From Niebla homalea (lineage: Eukaryota > Ascomycota > Lecanoromycetes > Lecanorales > Ramalinaceae): a stretch of DNA of 64,000 bases. The stretch is from NCBI GenBank assembly GCA_019925105.1, contig JAHGAU010000006.1, positions 1,426,001-1,490,000 on the forward strand. Direction: 5' to 3'. The notes below the pieces were generated by a model that ran no database searches, was not told the DNA's origin, and saw only the letters and a program-made list of their open reading frames with translations. The position numbers were made by a program, and so were the translations under genes. Of this stretch, positions 20,120 through 32,349 are shown one piece after another (position 1 is the stretch's first letter; each line of letters begins with the position of its first letter).

Positions 20120-20556
20120 ATGGTCGGTATGATAGCAGCTGGTGTGGGCATCGCTGCTGCGGCATTCTTTGTGAGCTAGCAAAATCTCCGGTCTCCCATG
20201 ATGCTGAGAGCTGAACCCTTTGTTAGGGTCGAGCAGGCCTTGTGGCCTTCAGAAAATACCGTGGTGGTGCTGGCGCGCTTGGGGCGATCGGGAAAACATA
20301 CTACAAAGGCGGCTTTGAGCCTAGGATGAATAGGAGGGAGGCGTCGCTGATATTACAGCTAAAGTATGGGCTCTCGGGTCATGGGTATCCCACTGATGCT
20401 AATGGTGCGATAAGCAGTGAGAGGACGTTATCGAAAGACAAGATCCGAAAGAACCATCGGCAGCTGATGTTATTAAATCACCCGGATCGAGGGGGCAGTC
20501 CATACCTGGCCACAAAAGTGAATGAGGCGAAAGAGTTCCTGGAGAAGAACAGTTGA
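20120..20556 (+). CDS. PAM18: Pam18/Tim14, J-protein of the mitochondrial import motor
   Basis: Three exons, 20120-20170, 20227-20363 and 20418-20556, giving 108 aa. Introns are 56 nt (GTGAGC...GTTAG) and 54 nt (GTATGG...AGCAG, branch GCTAAT). The second intron is a multiple of three with no stop, so an unspliced reading looks like an 18-residue insertion in the J domain. Removing it gives [20 protein letters not shown], matching the family. One membrane span (about 2-17) is followed by [14 protein letters not shown]. The J domain holds the essential HPD followed by [20 protein letters not shown]. The protein sits in the inner membrane with the J domain in the matrix, where it stimulates mtHsp70 at the TIM23 translocase. 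Confidence 0.95.
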
Positions 20557-20743
20557 CACAAAGCAATCGGGACACCCTTGATCAGTCGGAGATCTTATGA
20601 GTCTGTCAAGTACCTTCAGCGCGGCGTTCTGGAGTTGTAGCTGTATTTCCCCAAAGGATTGCAGGATAAGATACTCCCCTCGAGATACCCGTGAAGATTG
20701 TTTTCCGGTAGCGGCAACAGCTTCATGATGCAAATTCAAATGA

Positions 20744-22017
20744 TTACTCTTTGGGTAAAGCTTCTGTCTTTTCTATTAGCGCGGCAATAGCTCTGGTCAG
20801 CTCTCTTCGCCACTCCATGTTCAGTGCATGAGCTTTCCCTTCCACAGGTATAAAGGTGATACCCCTTTCTGTACCTCCAAGTTCGGCAGCCAGAAGTTGC
20901 GCGTGTGGAAAAGTGATCATTCTGTCTATTGTACCATGTATGATTTGGATCCTCTCACGGCCAACCTTATCCCCTAGCTCCTCGATCTGCTTTGCTGATT
21001 TATGATGCCAGCCGGCGGCAATCGCTTGCAAGAGAAATCCTTTCCGCGTGTAGCCTCCGACATCTTTGCGCTTCATCAGCTCCTGAGCCGAGTACCTGTC
21101 ACCGTTGGTCGGAAAGTGGCCTTCGGCGTCGGGCTCATCAAGAAATGCCTGACTCAAAAGGCGTTGTTTCGTTTCGGCTAATTGTCCGTCAATGTCTTTT
21201 GGTATGCTATGGGCGGGTTGTTAGCAGAGTTGTATTCCACCGTCAATGAATGGACCGACAAGAGGTTGATTCTTTCCCTGAGATTTTGTATCCAACCGAC
21301 GGTGTTGAAAAGTCGCGGACCAGAGGAGAGCAGAGTCAGTGAGGCTATCCGGCCAGGTGCCAACAAGGCCTTGAGTATCGACACCATCAGCTTGACAAGT
21401 ACCAAAGACGACCTCACGGATCTATGGCTCTGAAGTCTCACCATCTCCTGAGCGATCATGCCGCCCATACTGCTGCCCACTACATGGAGTTGTCGTCTGT
21501 CTGTCCAGCCAACGTGGTCGGCCAGTTCCAGCGTGTCTCTTGCCATCTCCGATGTTGAGTACCTTGCTATGGGTTTATCTGATTTGCCCATGCCTCTATT
21601 ATCGAAGACTAGTACGGAGTACTTCTGGCTCTGACCACCATTTGTCTTCGGACTGTGACCAAAGTCCTTGGTCTGGCGTTGCCATGCCGAGAGGAATCCA
21701 CCCAATCCGATGATGAACTGGCCAGCTTGGTTAAATAAACTTTGCACACGCTCTCCAAAGGCCGACAAGGCTCTCGAAAGGTGGAGAAGGATAGAATCAT
21801 GTAATTGCAAAAGGAAACGAAACAGACAACGTAGTCCCAATTTACATACCACTAACTTAATAGGACCTTGGCCATGGACCTCATACGCCAACTCTAATGG
21901 GCCACCTTGTCTTGCTCGTGCGACCGTAGCTTTACCTTTGCTGACAGCCTGAAGGTCCCACACTACTGACTCAAATTCTGGATGCTCTAATACTTCAGCG
22001 GCAGTAAGGGGAGGCAT
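20744..22017 (-). CDS. Alpha/beta hydrolase-fold protein
   Basis: Four exons on the minus strand: 22017-21850, 21717-21442, 21369-21260 and 21206-20744, giving 338 aa. Introns are 132 nt (GTATGT...GCCAG), 72 nt (GTGAGA...TCAAG) and 53 nt (GTCGGT...CATAG with branch GCTAAC). The catalytic set is complete: oxyanion region GLGGFLSAW, nucleophile elbow GSSMG (Ser139), acid in HGTIDRM (about Asp279) and His in EGKAHALN (about His311). FDNRGMGKSDKP is the usual family strand-loop. There is no signal peptide or membrane span, so it is probably cytosolic. The substrate cannot be told. The first two introns are multiples of three without stops, so retained-intron isoforms would stay in frame. Confidence 0.87.
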
Positions 22018-22506
22018 TAGTCCACTATCCCATCAATACGGGTAGAGCACAACATCCTGTATGCCTGTCACTCTACGGAATAACCATCGGGCATGTCTAG
22101 ACCAAGCGCTTGGGCGCTAATGCATGAGGCCGCTTCACTATCTTATCGTCAATTGGTGGAGGCGGCTGGATTTAATGCTTACTCTTTTGCCAACTGCTTA
22201 CAAATGAACGTGTGAATCCTGCAGCCTGCCCTTGGTGCCCTCATGAAACACTGTGAAATGTTTGGACCTTCATAACAGTCTTCGGCAGAAGCTGTACGTC
22301 ATAATCGTAGTTTTGGTGGCAATCACTCTGCTCTTATCGTTGTGTGACACCAAGCCATGGAGGGAAGAAGCATGCATTGATGTCATCTTTACTGTTTTAC
22401 TGTCGCATCGACCTCCCTGCCGACGCTGTAATCTGGCTCCTCCTGCTCACAGATGGGTGTGAAATCTAGTCGAATGTCGCCTATCAAAGCTTAATGTTAC
22501 ATCATC
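22018..22506. promoter_or_regulatory. Divergent promoter region, hydrolase / large Zn2Cys6 factor
   Basis: 489 bp between divergent ATGs at 22017 (minus) and 22507 (plus). No coding signal or clear operator is seen; a promoter role is inferred from position. Confidence 0.4.
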
Positions 22507-25488
22507 ATGGACGACCACAACCAAGATTTCGCAAATGGATTCAACCTTCCCACTGTTGCAAACCCTCCCCAGCAATTCTTTACGGGCCAATCCCAGAACA
22601 CGTCTCCTTTGTTACCAGACTTCGGATTCGGGGATGAGCTGGATGACGGGCAAAATGAGGATGTCGATCAAGGCGAGGGAGGAGGTCCGAAAAGGAGAAG
22701 GATAGCAAGGGTCGGATCCTGGACCTTGCGGGCTTCCATGATAGCTGACCGGATATCAGGCTTGTGACATGTGCCGAAAGAAGAAGATCAAGTGTGACGG
22801 AGGACTGCCTGCGTGTAAGAATTGCATCAATTATAAGACCGAATGCATCTTCACACAGGTCGAGAAGAAGCGGAATCCGCCCAAGAGGTAGGGTCCAGCC
22901 AGCCGCAACCTCTTCAAGCCGCTGATGCATGTTCAAGCGCCAAATATATCGAAGGTCTGGAGAACCGATTGGGGAGGATGGAGAGTCTACTTCGGATGTC
23001 GGGTCTCCTGAGCAATGACGGAAACAAGACAAATCTAGGCGCATTGGAGAAGCAATTGGCAGATCAGAGAGCAAGCAATACTCCTGAACGCTCGCCCAAC
23101 TCCGGCAGCCAGCCGCGAACGCAGGCATCGCAGAATAGCACCCCTCTCATGGAGAAGATACACACCCCCAAAAGCTCAGGCGCGACCCCGGATGAGGCGC
23201 CGCAAGAGAAGGAAGCAGAGGTTGAGGAACTTTCCGACATGATGTGTTCGCTTGTCACCAACAATTGCGGCGAGACCAGGTACATTGGTGCGTAGGCCCA
23301 TCAGGCATTCAGGTTGGATGAGCTACTTAAGGATTGTAGGATCTTCATCTAGCTTCTCCATCTTCTCTCCCAAGGGTATCCAATGGGTGAACGAAAAGAC
23401 TGGCGATACCTCGTTTCAGGACATGGTCACTTCAGCATCTGTCCAGGATATCAAGTGGGCATACTGGAAACCCGAGGTTTTTGGAGACATGTTCCAGAGA
23501 CGTACGTATCAGCGATTGCCCAGCAGGGATGAGGCTCTGTCATTAATGCGCGACTTCTTCGAAAACTTCAATTGCATGTTTCCACTTTTCCATGAGCCGA
23601 CCTTCATGCACCTTGTCAATCGCAATTATTCAAAAGATCCATTTGAAGGTTCGGGGTGGTGGGCAAGCTTCAATGTGGCTCTAGCCATCGCTCATCGCTT
23701 GCGAGTAATGAGCCACCTTGTGCCTCAGGATGAAGACAGGAAAGCATGGGGCTATCTCAAGAACGCCATGGGCGTCTTCACCGAGCTCACCATGCGAAAT
23801 ACCGATCTGTTGAGTGTACAGGCTCTGCTTGGGATGGCACTCTTCCTTCTCGGGACTCCCAATCCTCAACCGTCTTTCTTCTTGGTCGCAGCGGCTACCC
23901 GACTGGCCAATAGTATTGGTCTGCACAAGCGTGGCTCTGGCTTCAATCTGAATGAGGTCGAGATTGAGCAGCGAAAGCGGGTTTTCTGGATCGCATATAT
24001 GCTTGACAAAGATATATGTCTGCGGTCAGGCCGACCCCCAGCGCAGGATGACGATGACATGAATGTGGAGATGCCGACGGACGATCCCAAAGACAACATT
24101 GGCAACATTCCTTTGGCTGACGGCAAGGGTAAAGCCAACTTGTTCAGGTTCATGGTTGAGTTTGCTGTGATTGAGAGCAAGGTATACAAGCAGCTGTATT
24201 CTACCAAGGCGTCGAAGCAATCGGATGGTGAGCTGCTGAACACCATCGGAGAGCTGGATAAAGAGCTCGAAGACTGGAAAGATCGAATACCAATCGATAT
24301 ACGACCCGAGCATGAGATCAAAGCCACCCACACCCCTCTGGTCCTTCATGTTGTTGTTCTGCATTTCGCCTACTATAACTGTCTGACAACAATCCATCGC
24401 ATGTCTGTTCATCATGGATACTGGACCAGTAGGCTATCAAATTACGCTATCCAGGGCTTGAACGCTCGGCCGCTGAATCCAAGGGTGTTCTCCTCAGCTG
24501 TGCTGTGTGTGCAAGCTGCACGAGCTTCGATACACCTGATCCGTTATATCCCACAAGGCGACTATTCCTGTGTCTGGTAAGAATCCCTCAGGTCTGAAAG
24601 GTCTCCAGGTACTAAGCTCTTACTAGGCTCATTCTATACTTCCCCGTGTCCGCTCTGGTAACTCTCTTCGCGAATATTCTTCAAAATCCCAATGACCCTC
24701 GAGCCCGCACTGACGTCAAACTTATGAACCAAGTCGTCAATTTCCTCTCCCTCCTCTCTGTCACCGAAGAGCAGGGTGGCGTAAAGCGCATGCTCGGCGT
24801 GTGCGCCGCATTCGAACGCATCGCCCGTGTTGTCTTGGAGAAAGGTAGTAAAGGCGGTCGACATAAACGCAAAACCAGTAAAGCCGCCAACAATGAGGAG
24901 AACGTCACCAATGACACCACTCGCCAAGTGCCCCAAAAACGACCAGCCGAGGCACTGTCGCTTGCGCCCAGCAGCAAGGCTAATACCAATGGCAACAATC
25001 TCACCACCTCCAGCCCCCCTCGAAACAACATCTACCTCCAGCCCAACGACGTTTCCGCTCCCTCTCCCTTCAACCCCAACTCCTTCTCTCCCTCCCTCCC
25101 TAACATGGAACTCCCCCTGGACTTCCCCACACCCAGTTCCAACGATTTCAACACCATGCTCAATACCCCCTCCTCGAACCCGCAAGCCGGCGGCGCCCCT
25201 CCCACGGGTGACATGAATTACACCATGCAAGACACCGACGCTCTGGCCCAATTCCCAACCGACAACCCGAACTCCGTGCTCAACATGGGAGCGTTCCAGC
25301 AGCCCTTTGTGCCGCAAGATCTGTGGAACATGCCCATGACGCTGGAATGGGATTGGGCGGACATGAACGTTGATGGGCTGAATAATCTTGCCGGTGGCGG
25401 TGGCGGTGATGGTGATGGTGGAGGAGCGATTGGGCAGGAGGCCGGCATGATGGGTACGGGGGATATGAGCGGCGAAGTGAGGGAGTGA
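22507..25488 (+). CDS. Large Zn2Cys6 transcription factor (Fungal_trans type)
   Basis: Five exons, 22507-22710, 22760-22887, 22938-23287, 23340-24576 and 24627-25488, giving 926 aa. The four introns are 49-52 nt. The cluster at residues 70-97 starts exon 2: [18 protein letters not shown] then [11 protein letters not shown] linker [15 protein letters not shown] leads into a short coiled coil ([16 protein letters not shown]), the usual dimerisation element. The central region matches the fungal transcription-factor domain: [17 protein letters not shown], then [20 protein letters not shown] and [21 protein letters not shown]. The C-terminus ([18 protein letters not shown], then a 180-residue Asn/Pro/Gly-rich tail) looks like an activation region. 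The overall layout recalls regulators annotated as cutinase or fatty-acid-utilisation factors, but I cannot establish orthology. Confidence 0.9.
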
Positions 25489-26312
25489 AGCGATGGAACG
25501 TTCATTGAATGAATGTTTTGCGGCGTGCAAGGGTGGAAACACATGAATATCATCCGGGTTTCATGCATCGTTGCAAAGGGCCAAAGGCCCCCTTCTTTAC
25601 AACAAAAAAGGGATCTGAAGTCAGTTTAAAGGGGCAATGCGGGGAGGAAAGGCACACACAGCGAGGTACACCCTGACTTTTTTCCTCTGTTCTGAAGGAA
25701 AGGATGCAGTGACGCCAGAGAGTCCGCGGCTGTACACTGACTTATTACAAATCTTCACAATTAAACGGTCTATGTTCGAACGCAGACTTGACCCTTTGGA
25801 AACTTACGATGAGCTCCAGAGCCTATCATGCTTACGCACTGTACACTACTGACGAGTTACTTACCGTCGGAACAAGCAATCATTTCCACATTTCAAAACT
25901 CTGTACACCAGCAATGGCACAAGTTACTTTAAACGTCAAGATCATCTGGATCTCATCTGTTTGATGGTTGTTACAGTACACAGACAGCTATGGTCTCAAG
26001 ACGACTGGCCTGTCCAGCTTGCTAGCACTTTCGCTCAGAGCGTCAAATCAATTTCCACGCCCTTGATCTGTCATGGGTATCAGAAAACACATGCTTATCT
26101 CTCTCGCTATGATGCCAAAGGAACCAAAAAAGCAAAAGGCCGTCAAAAATCGGGACCCCTCCCCCTTCCCCATGAAAAAAGATTTCGATGCAGTATTGAT
26201 TCGTATACGCAATGGTATACAGGCCGCCATCATCATCATCATGATAGACCCTTGGTCCACACCCTCTCTATCCTCCCAACATCTTCCCCCATGGCCACTT
26301 CAAAGCCTTGAA
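25489..26312. other. Convergent intergenic region
   Basis: About 820 bp between the stops of the Zn2Cys6 gene (plus) and the PAS kinase gene (minus). It should contain both 3' UTRs. A short CAT triplet run lies near 26226-26241. No gene is seen. Confidence 0.5.
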
Positions 26313-29300
26313 TTATGGCTCCTCACCCCCTTCAATGCACCACTGGTGCTCCATTACGCCCTCGATATCCAACCGCTTCTCTACGTCACGATCGAGCATC
26401 TTGCGAATCAAATCGATGTTGCTCTCGCTCATGACCCAGGGGATCCTCAACTCACGGTCCAGAATCTCGTCGATGCTGTAGAAGGGGTTTTCCTTGTAGA
26501 CTAGCGTGTAGAGGAGGATGCCGAGGGCCCAGATATCTTGCTCCTTGCCGCGGTAGGATTTCCCTTGAAGGACTTCGGGGGCGGCGTAATCTATTCCATT
26601 CCTCGATCATTAGCGACGCTGCGCTTGACATTGCTTATCTGAGGATGGGGGAAACGAGCACAGGGTATGAGTTACAGACGTACCGATAGTCCCCACAAAC
26701 ACATCAAACGGCCCATTCCTGATATACGCCGCGCTCCCGAAATCGATCAATTTCACCTTCCCTTCCCCATCCAAGACGATATTCTCGTCCTTGATGTCTC
26801 GATGCACCACCAGCGCTTTCTTGTGCAGATGATACAACGCCGCCACGACCTGCAGGAAGATGTTCCGACACTCGGCTTCATCCATGGTTGAGCGCATCTC
26901 AATGTAATCGAAGAGATCCATCCCGGGCAGGCCGTGTGGGACCATCTCGATGTAGTAGTTAACATCATCTTCGAAAAAGTCGGTCATCTCCACAATATTT
27001 GGGTGGCGGAGGCCGTCCTTGCGGAGGTAGTCTAGGACGTGGATTTCCAGGGGCACGGTTCCCAATTTGCGGTCACGGGTCCAGGTGTCAACGAGGATGC
27101 GGCGCTTTGTGACGTATTTGAGGACACACTTTTTGCCGGTGCTTTTGGCGTACCGGGCGAGCTTGACTTGGCCGTAGGCGCCTTGACCCATGTCTTCCAA
27201 GACAGTGAAGTCGCTGATCTTCTTTTGCTTCTTCTTTTGGGAGCTGGTCTTCGAGGGGTTCGACGTTGGCGCCGGGGTTGAGACTGCCATTTCTTGCTTG
27301 GGCGGGCTCATGGAGATGGGTTCTGATACCGCGGCCTCGAGCTTCTCGGAGAGCGTGGTGGGCGAATCGCTAGGTTGGATGTCGGTGTGACTTATTTCGA
27401 CGGGGGAGTTGGCACGATTTGCTTGACCTGGTGAGGGTTGGTGAGGCGGTGCCGAGGGATGGGAGATGACAGGCGAGCTGGACCCTCCGGGCAGGAGAGC
27501 AGAGTGGAGTTGGCGAGAATAGGTTATCCAGAGAGCGTACACTATCTCTGACTTATCCTCTATACCATCCTCCTCAGCGTCGCTATCTTCAGCCTCCTCC
27601 TCAATGACCGTACTGGTTTCAGGAGTCCGTTCGCTGCGGACCACGCGCATCTGAACATCGATGTTGATCTCAGACCCGTCGCGATGGCGTGCGGTCAGAC
27701 CAGAGGCCCGGAAGAAGATTGCCGCCGCGTCAGCCTTGCCTTCCCTCCCTGCAAGCAAAGCTCTTGCCCGACGGAAGCTGTGCTCTGGAACCACAATTCC
27801 ATCAACAAGGGCAACCTTGTCTTCCTCGGTGAGAAACTCTAGGATATGGTCAAATCGAGGAATCAATTGAGTAATTTCCATACCCGACGGATCCTCTATG
27901 CCGAACAAGGTTGCTGAAAACACCGAGTTGGATTTGATGATGCTCAAATCCGATGCAGAAAGGACAACAATACCCGCAATGTGTGGATAGCTTGAAACGT
28001 GCAGAGTCTTGGAGCCTGCGTCCATGGACACTGATATTGGCACACTAGCACCGCTGTTGATCCGTGCCGCGTAGTGCTTCGAATCGTCATCCCTCTCGAT
28101 GGCTGTCTTGTCTACTGTATCCCCATCGATCAAGGGAAGGGCAGGAATGATCTGCTGGATCAACTTCCCAGTGGGGTCTTCACCCTGACCCCAGATCGCT
28201 ACGATCGCACCACTGGCCCGAACAATCTTCGCATCCTCGTCCAATTTTAGCGAAGCAACGTCCTCTGCAATCTCCTCCAATACCCAAATCAGGCCTGTAT
28301 GCTTCTCTTTGACCCACAGACTTGCCGCTCCTATTGCGCCATTTCGTTTCTGGATAGGGACTATGTCCCCGCAGAGCAACACCCCTCGCGATTTGTTTGC
28401 GGCATGATTTGGCGAAACCTTCTTGCTTGAGGCTTTCCCTCCGCTTGAGGTTCTTGTAGACCGCCATGATGGTCTATTGAGCAGGGCAGCAGTGATGCCC
28501 CCACCAACCACGGAAGAAGTCTTAGGACTCGTTCTTGCGCTCTGACTTTGGGCATGCTGCGTTCGAGCTTGCGACTCTGATCCTGGTGCTCGAAGCTTGG
28601 CCTCCAGCCAGGCCCTCCTATCCTGACGGACCACCTCAAGCATGCTCAACTTCTTGACCTCTCCCATAGTGACTCCAAAGACTAGGCACGCTAGATCGTT
28701 GGCTGCAAGGATGGTCCATGGAGACTCGCATTCGGTCGTGAAGATCGCTTGCGCGGCTGGCACCCACCGATTGTTGTGCCCATGGACAAGAGATGCATTG
28801 GTTATGCCAGGGCCAGTATGCTTTTTTGCATGGGAAGACAAAGGGGCTGGAGTCATTAGGGGATGATCAGGCGCGCCGGCGCTGGCTTTGTACGGTTTGG
28901 CAAGAGCTTCGAGAAGTCTGGTTTGTAGATTCAGCATCGACACATCAGTGAGCGTCCGCCTGTGTCCCGGTTGACGCGGTTGCTGAAGCGGTGATTGAGG
29001 TTCTGGCACGTCTGACGCTGATGCATCACTCCCAAGTGAGGGCGCAAGCTGACTCGAAGGCGGACGGGAGCTATCACTCTGATCGCCCGGTCGATGGAAC
29101 TCGTTGACTTCGGGTTCCTTGGTTATTTGTTGTGGATTGCTTTTAAGATGTGTAAAAGCCTTCTCAAACACGTTTTGCCCGTCCACATCCGCTGGTCCTG
29201 TCACGGCGCCATGAAGTAAATGTGACGTAGAGGCGTCTTCACTGATCGCACCTGCTCGTATCAGCAGTTCGACCATGCTCTGCACCTCGGCATCCCCGCT

Positions 29301-29885
29301 AACTTTCGCCTGAGCTGTGATGACGCCCGGATGACTCGCTCCCCATCCAAGGCGATCCCGCATGAAATCGAAGGCTCGTTTCAGGACACTCTGTCGACTG
29401 TGCAAGGCGTCTTCGGACTGGTGTGCAAATGAGAATGAGTGCAGAGACTCTGAAGGAAACTTGGTCAGGTCCTCAGTGAATTGGAGCATTGGTGAGGTGC
29501 TTCCTGCTTGGGAGAAAGTGCGGGTGGACATGGGGGCCACGGTCATGGAGGCCGATCTGGGTGGAAGAGCATAAGGGATGGTGGGAGAAGCAGGGGCAGT
29601 TGGTGCCCTGGAGGTTGCTCGCGAGGCAGGATGTTGCCGTATTCGTCGCAAACCCGATATACCGAGACCGTGCTCGTGTTCTGAAATGATGGGTGATCTG
29701 GCTGCGCCGGTCTCAAAGGAGACTCTGAGTTGTCCATCTTGGGCAGCCTTGGAAGCGGTTGCCAGAAGATCGCCGGTGCTTCTATTCTTTGGAATGTCAA
29801 GGGGGGCAATTCGCCTTTTCGAGCTTTGCTCATTTGCTTCATTAGATACGACATGCCGTAACGTATAGGTTTCTACCATCGTCAT
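26313..29885 (-). CDS. PAS-domain serine/threonine kinase (PSK family)
   Basis: Two exons on the minus strand, 29885-26684 and 26590-26313, joined across a 93-nt intron (GTACGT...AATAG), giving 1159 aa. Residues 1-350 are Ser/Pro-rich. PAS-like segments occur at about 370-425 (ESPWTILAANDLACLVFGV) and 625-690 (AGIVVLSASDLSIIKSNSVF). The kinase domain runs from about 890: glycine loop GQGAYGQV, VAIK-type Lys in CVLKYV, catalytic loop HRDIKDEN (about 1027), DFGSAAY (about 1048). The APE motif (DYAAPEVL) is created across the splice junction. Length and order match yeast Psk1/Psk2 (about 1100-1350 aa). There, nutrient-sensitive PAS kinases phosphorylate Ugp1 and translation factors to set glucose partitioning. 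The same role here is inference. Confidence 0.92.
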
Positions 29886-31167
29886 ACAGTGATCAGTACA
29901 GATCTTCCAGAGGAAGGAGTGGGGCCATTGGTGTTGCCATTATAGTTCTAGGTTGCATGCCAAGGTGGGCACCTGCATTCTCAACGTGATTCACATCAAC
30001 ACACCTTCTCCTGGATCATCACGTGCGGACATTGCTTGGGTGGGACAACTGTCGTAAGCTCATAAGGCGTAGGATGAATGCTACCTGAGCATCATAGGCA
30101 CTGAAAGAGAGTATTTGGGCAAAGCGTCGACATCATCCAGGCGCGTAGAGTAAAGATCAAGGATCGCCAAAGCCTTTTTTCTAATGGTGGGCAGAGCCGT
30201 TGATGAGTGAATCTAGTGAAACGTGCAAGATGAAAGCGATCAGTGGCCGAGATGCAAGGTCGTTATTAGAGAGTGTCTCATATTCGGTACATGTTTGGTC
30301 TAGATGTCGCAGATTTGTTTGATCAATCTCAAACAATATCCTGGCTTGCCTGGCTCCTTCGGTCGCCTCGGCGGAAGCGCAACATATGAGGATTAAGGAG
30401 ACAACAATGAAGACTATCGTCTGTGTCGGCAGATTAAAGACTGTCAGCAAGCCGTGGAAACAACGTGGGGCTGAGGTTTAAATCCATGGTCCAATACATA
30501 ATATACAGTTTTCCTTCTCAGTCCACCTATAACCCCCACGATGGTGGAGGCATGCTTTAGTACGGATCCGTAGACTTGTCCTCATATTCATTTGTCACCA
30601 TTCACATGCCGGGAGATGACATGCGGTGGACTGTCGGGCAACTTGACGCGCATTTGATGAAGCACAAAGAATTGCGACTTGACAAGTCACTTTACGAAAT
30701 ATTGGATTTATTTCTATGCCCATAGTCCACCACGAGTTTCCCGGGTATCGTGCTCCAAGATGTCCCAAGCAAAGCGATAGGTTGAAGAGCCTGCTTCATA
30801 GCAAGCGCGGATGCGGATGATGTCCTCGGATGGGAGCAAACCGGAGAGACTGTCAGAGGGATCGAGAGGGTGTCGCAAGGTAGATGACCGTGTTGATAGT
30901 AAGTAGTGGCGGAAAGAGTGATGAGAGGTCGGCATCTTTCATCATTCGTGACCATAATCAGGCTCGTCAATCCGTATTGGAGGCAATGGTGAGACTTGCC
31001 ATCACTCAGATATGATGCGTGATAAACACAAGGATAAGGCTTTTGTTGGGGTCACGGCGGGCGTAAAGGACAGAAGAGAAGTGGTATTGGCCTTGGAGGC
31101 TCACTCAGGTCTCCCGAATAGCAGACTCGCGTGACGATATCAAGTCAAGAAAAGCAGCAGGCGCTGA
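29886..31167. other. Intergenic region, about 1.3 kb
   Basis: It lies upstream of the PAS kinase and downstream of the KH-protein gene. A minus-strand frame at 30181-30450 encodes a hydrophobic, signal-like start but has no ATG. A 73-codon ATG frame at 30714-30935 is listed separately. Nothing else is supported. Confidence 0.45.
30714..30935 (-). CDS. Possible small protein (73 aa), weak
   Basis: An ATG-initiated frame on the minus strand whose second half reads like ordinary protein (LLPSEDIIRIRACYEAGSS, then YRFAWDILEHD). There is no homologue I recognise, no signal peptide and no supporting context. It could be a single exon of a longer gene, or chance. RNA evidence would decide. Confidence 0.22.
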   Translation of the reverse strand: MPTSHHSFRHYLLSTRSSTLRHPLDPSDSLSGLLPSEDIIRIRACYEAGSSTYRFAWDILEHDTRETRGGLWA

Positions 31168-32349
31168 TTACTCCTGAGATGGCTGAGTGCTGCGCCGCAT
31201 CTTTTCGGCCTCGAGGTTCTCGTAGAGCAGGAGAAGAGCCTTCTCGTTGGCTCCGGTGCTCCCCATGATCGTAAACATGCGCTCCCCAGTCTCATCATGA
31301 GGCGCCTTGGCAATGGAGATGCGAGCTCCCGAGGTCTTTCGTATCTCACTGATCTTGCTGCCACCACGTCCGATGATGCAGCCAACCATGTCGGCGGGAA
31401 TGCTGATGTTTTGTGTCTGAATCTCTTCGCCCTCCTCGGTGACCAGAGGAGCAGGCCCACGATTCGCTGCGTCCGAGTTGGAGCGACGATACGAGTTGTC
31501 GCTGAAGTCAGCACCGTTTCCAGTGCGGTTGTATGACTTGTTGCCTCCATAAGGCGGCGCCGCCCCCGTCAAAGGACCAGCTAAGAGGCCACCACGGCCT
31601 GCTTCAGCACGGACCGCGGGATTGTAAAGGACAGTACCTGTGCCACGCTGCCAATCGTCCACGAGGCATTTGCCGATTTCCCACGTGGCCTTCTGAATGC
31701 CCTCTGGGGTCCCCTGCACCTCCACTATTCGCTCTGTGGATTGGGGGAGCATCTCCTTCTGGGCAACCATACGGACACCGGAGACGTCCTGGATGTGTTT
31801 GATCTTGAGACCCTGACGGCCGATGATGGTGCCCATTTGATTATGGGAAATGAGGAGTCGGATCGCTATTGGTTTTCTGCATTAGCCAAGAACCAAGTAA
31901 TGAGCCACCCCGAGAACTGTCAAGAAGCAGGCTCAGCATGATGTGGGAGGCTCACGATGTGTCCCGTTGGTTGAGATGACGCCACCCATACCCATTTGAG
32001 GCGCACCTTCGAGAAGGCCTTTGCAAACGATAGAGTAGGCCTTGGAGATCTGATCGAGGCCACCAGTGACGGTCAAGACGCGATCATGGACGCCTTGTAC
32101 GACCTTGCTGACCCCGGCCTTGACGCCTGTCTCATCTCTCAAATCGGCAACATTCTTTCCCGCTTTGCCAATGATCACGCCCGCTTCTTTGGAGGAAACA
32201 ATAGCACGAAGGGTCATCTGAGATTGTGCGTAATCCTCATCAGTGCGAGGAGTCTGTTCGGCATCTGCCTCGCCTCCATTAAGACCAACGCGATTCATGG
32301 AATCGGTGAGACCTCCCAGGTCAGTTTCCCCACGGGCGTCTGTAGTCAT
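31168..32349 (-). CDS. Triple KH-domain RNA-binding protein (Rnc1/PCBP-like)
   Basis: Two exons on the minus strand, 32349-31956 and 31865-31168, with a 90-nt intron (GTGAGC...CCAATAG), giving 363 aa. Using this acceptor, rather than a nearer CAG, restores THPIRLLISHNQMGTIIG. There are three KH domains with intact GXXG loops: KH1 at about 44-115 (IIGKAGKNV), KH2 at about 132-200 (IIGRQGLKI) and KH3 at about 282-350 (IIGRGGSKI). The linker between KH2 and KH3 is Gly/Asn/Arg-rich. The layout matches fission-yeast Rnc1 and mammalian poly(C)-binding proteins, which bind mRNA and affect its stability. The ATG at 32349 is the first in frame; the region 5' of it is rich in GA and probably UTR. Confidence 0.92.

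Noticed and set aside
26226..26241. Short CAT triplet run downstream of the PAS kinase
   Set aside because: About five units only, in a 3' flank; too short to be of interest as a repeat.
30181..30450. Minus-strand frame with a hydrophobic, signal-peptide-like start
   Set aside because: It has no ATG anywhere in frame, and I could not place an upstream exon with a start codon. Without transcripts it cannot be called a secreted protein.
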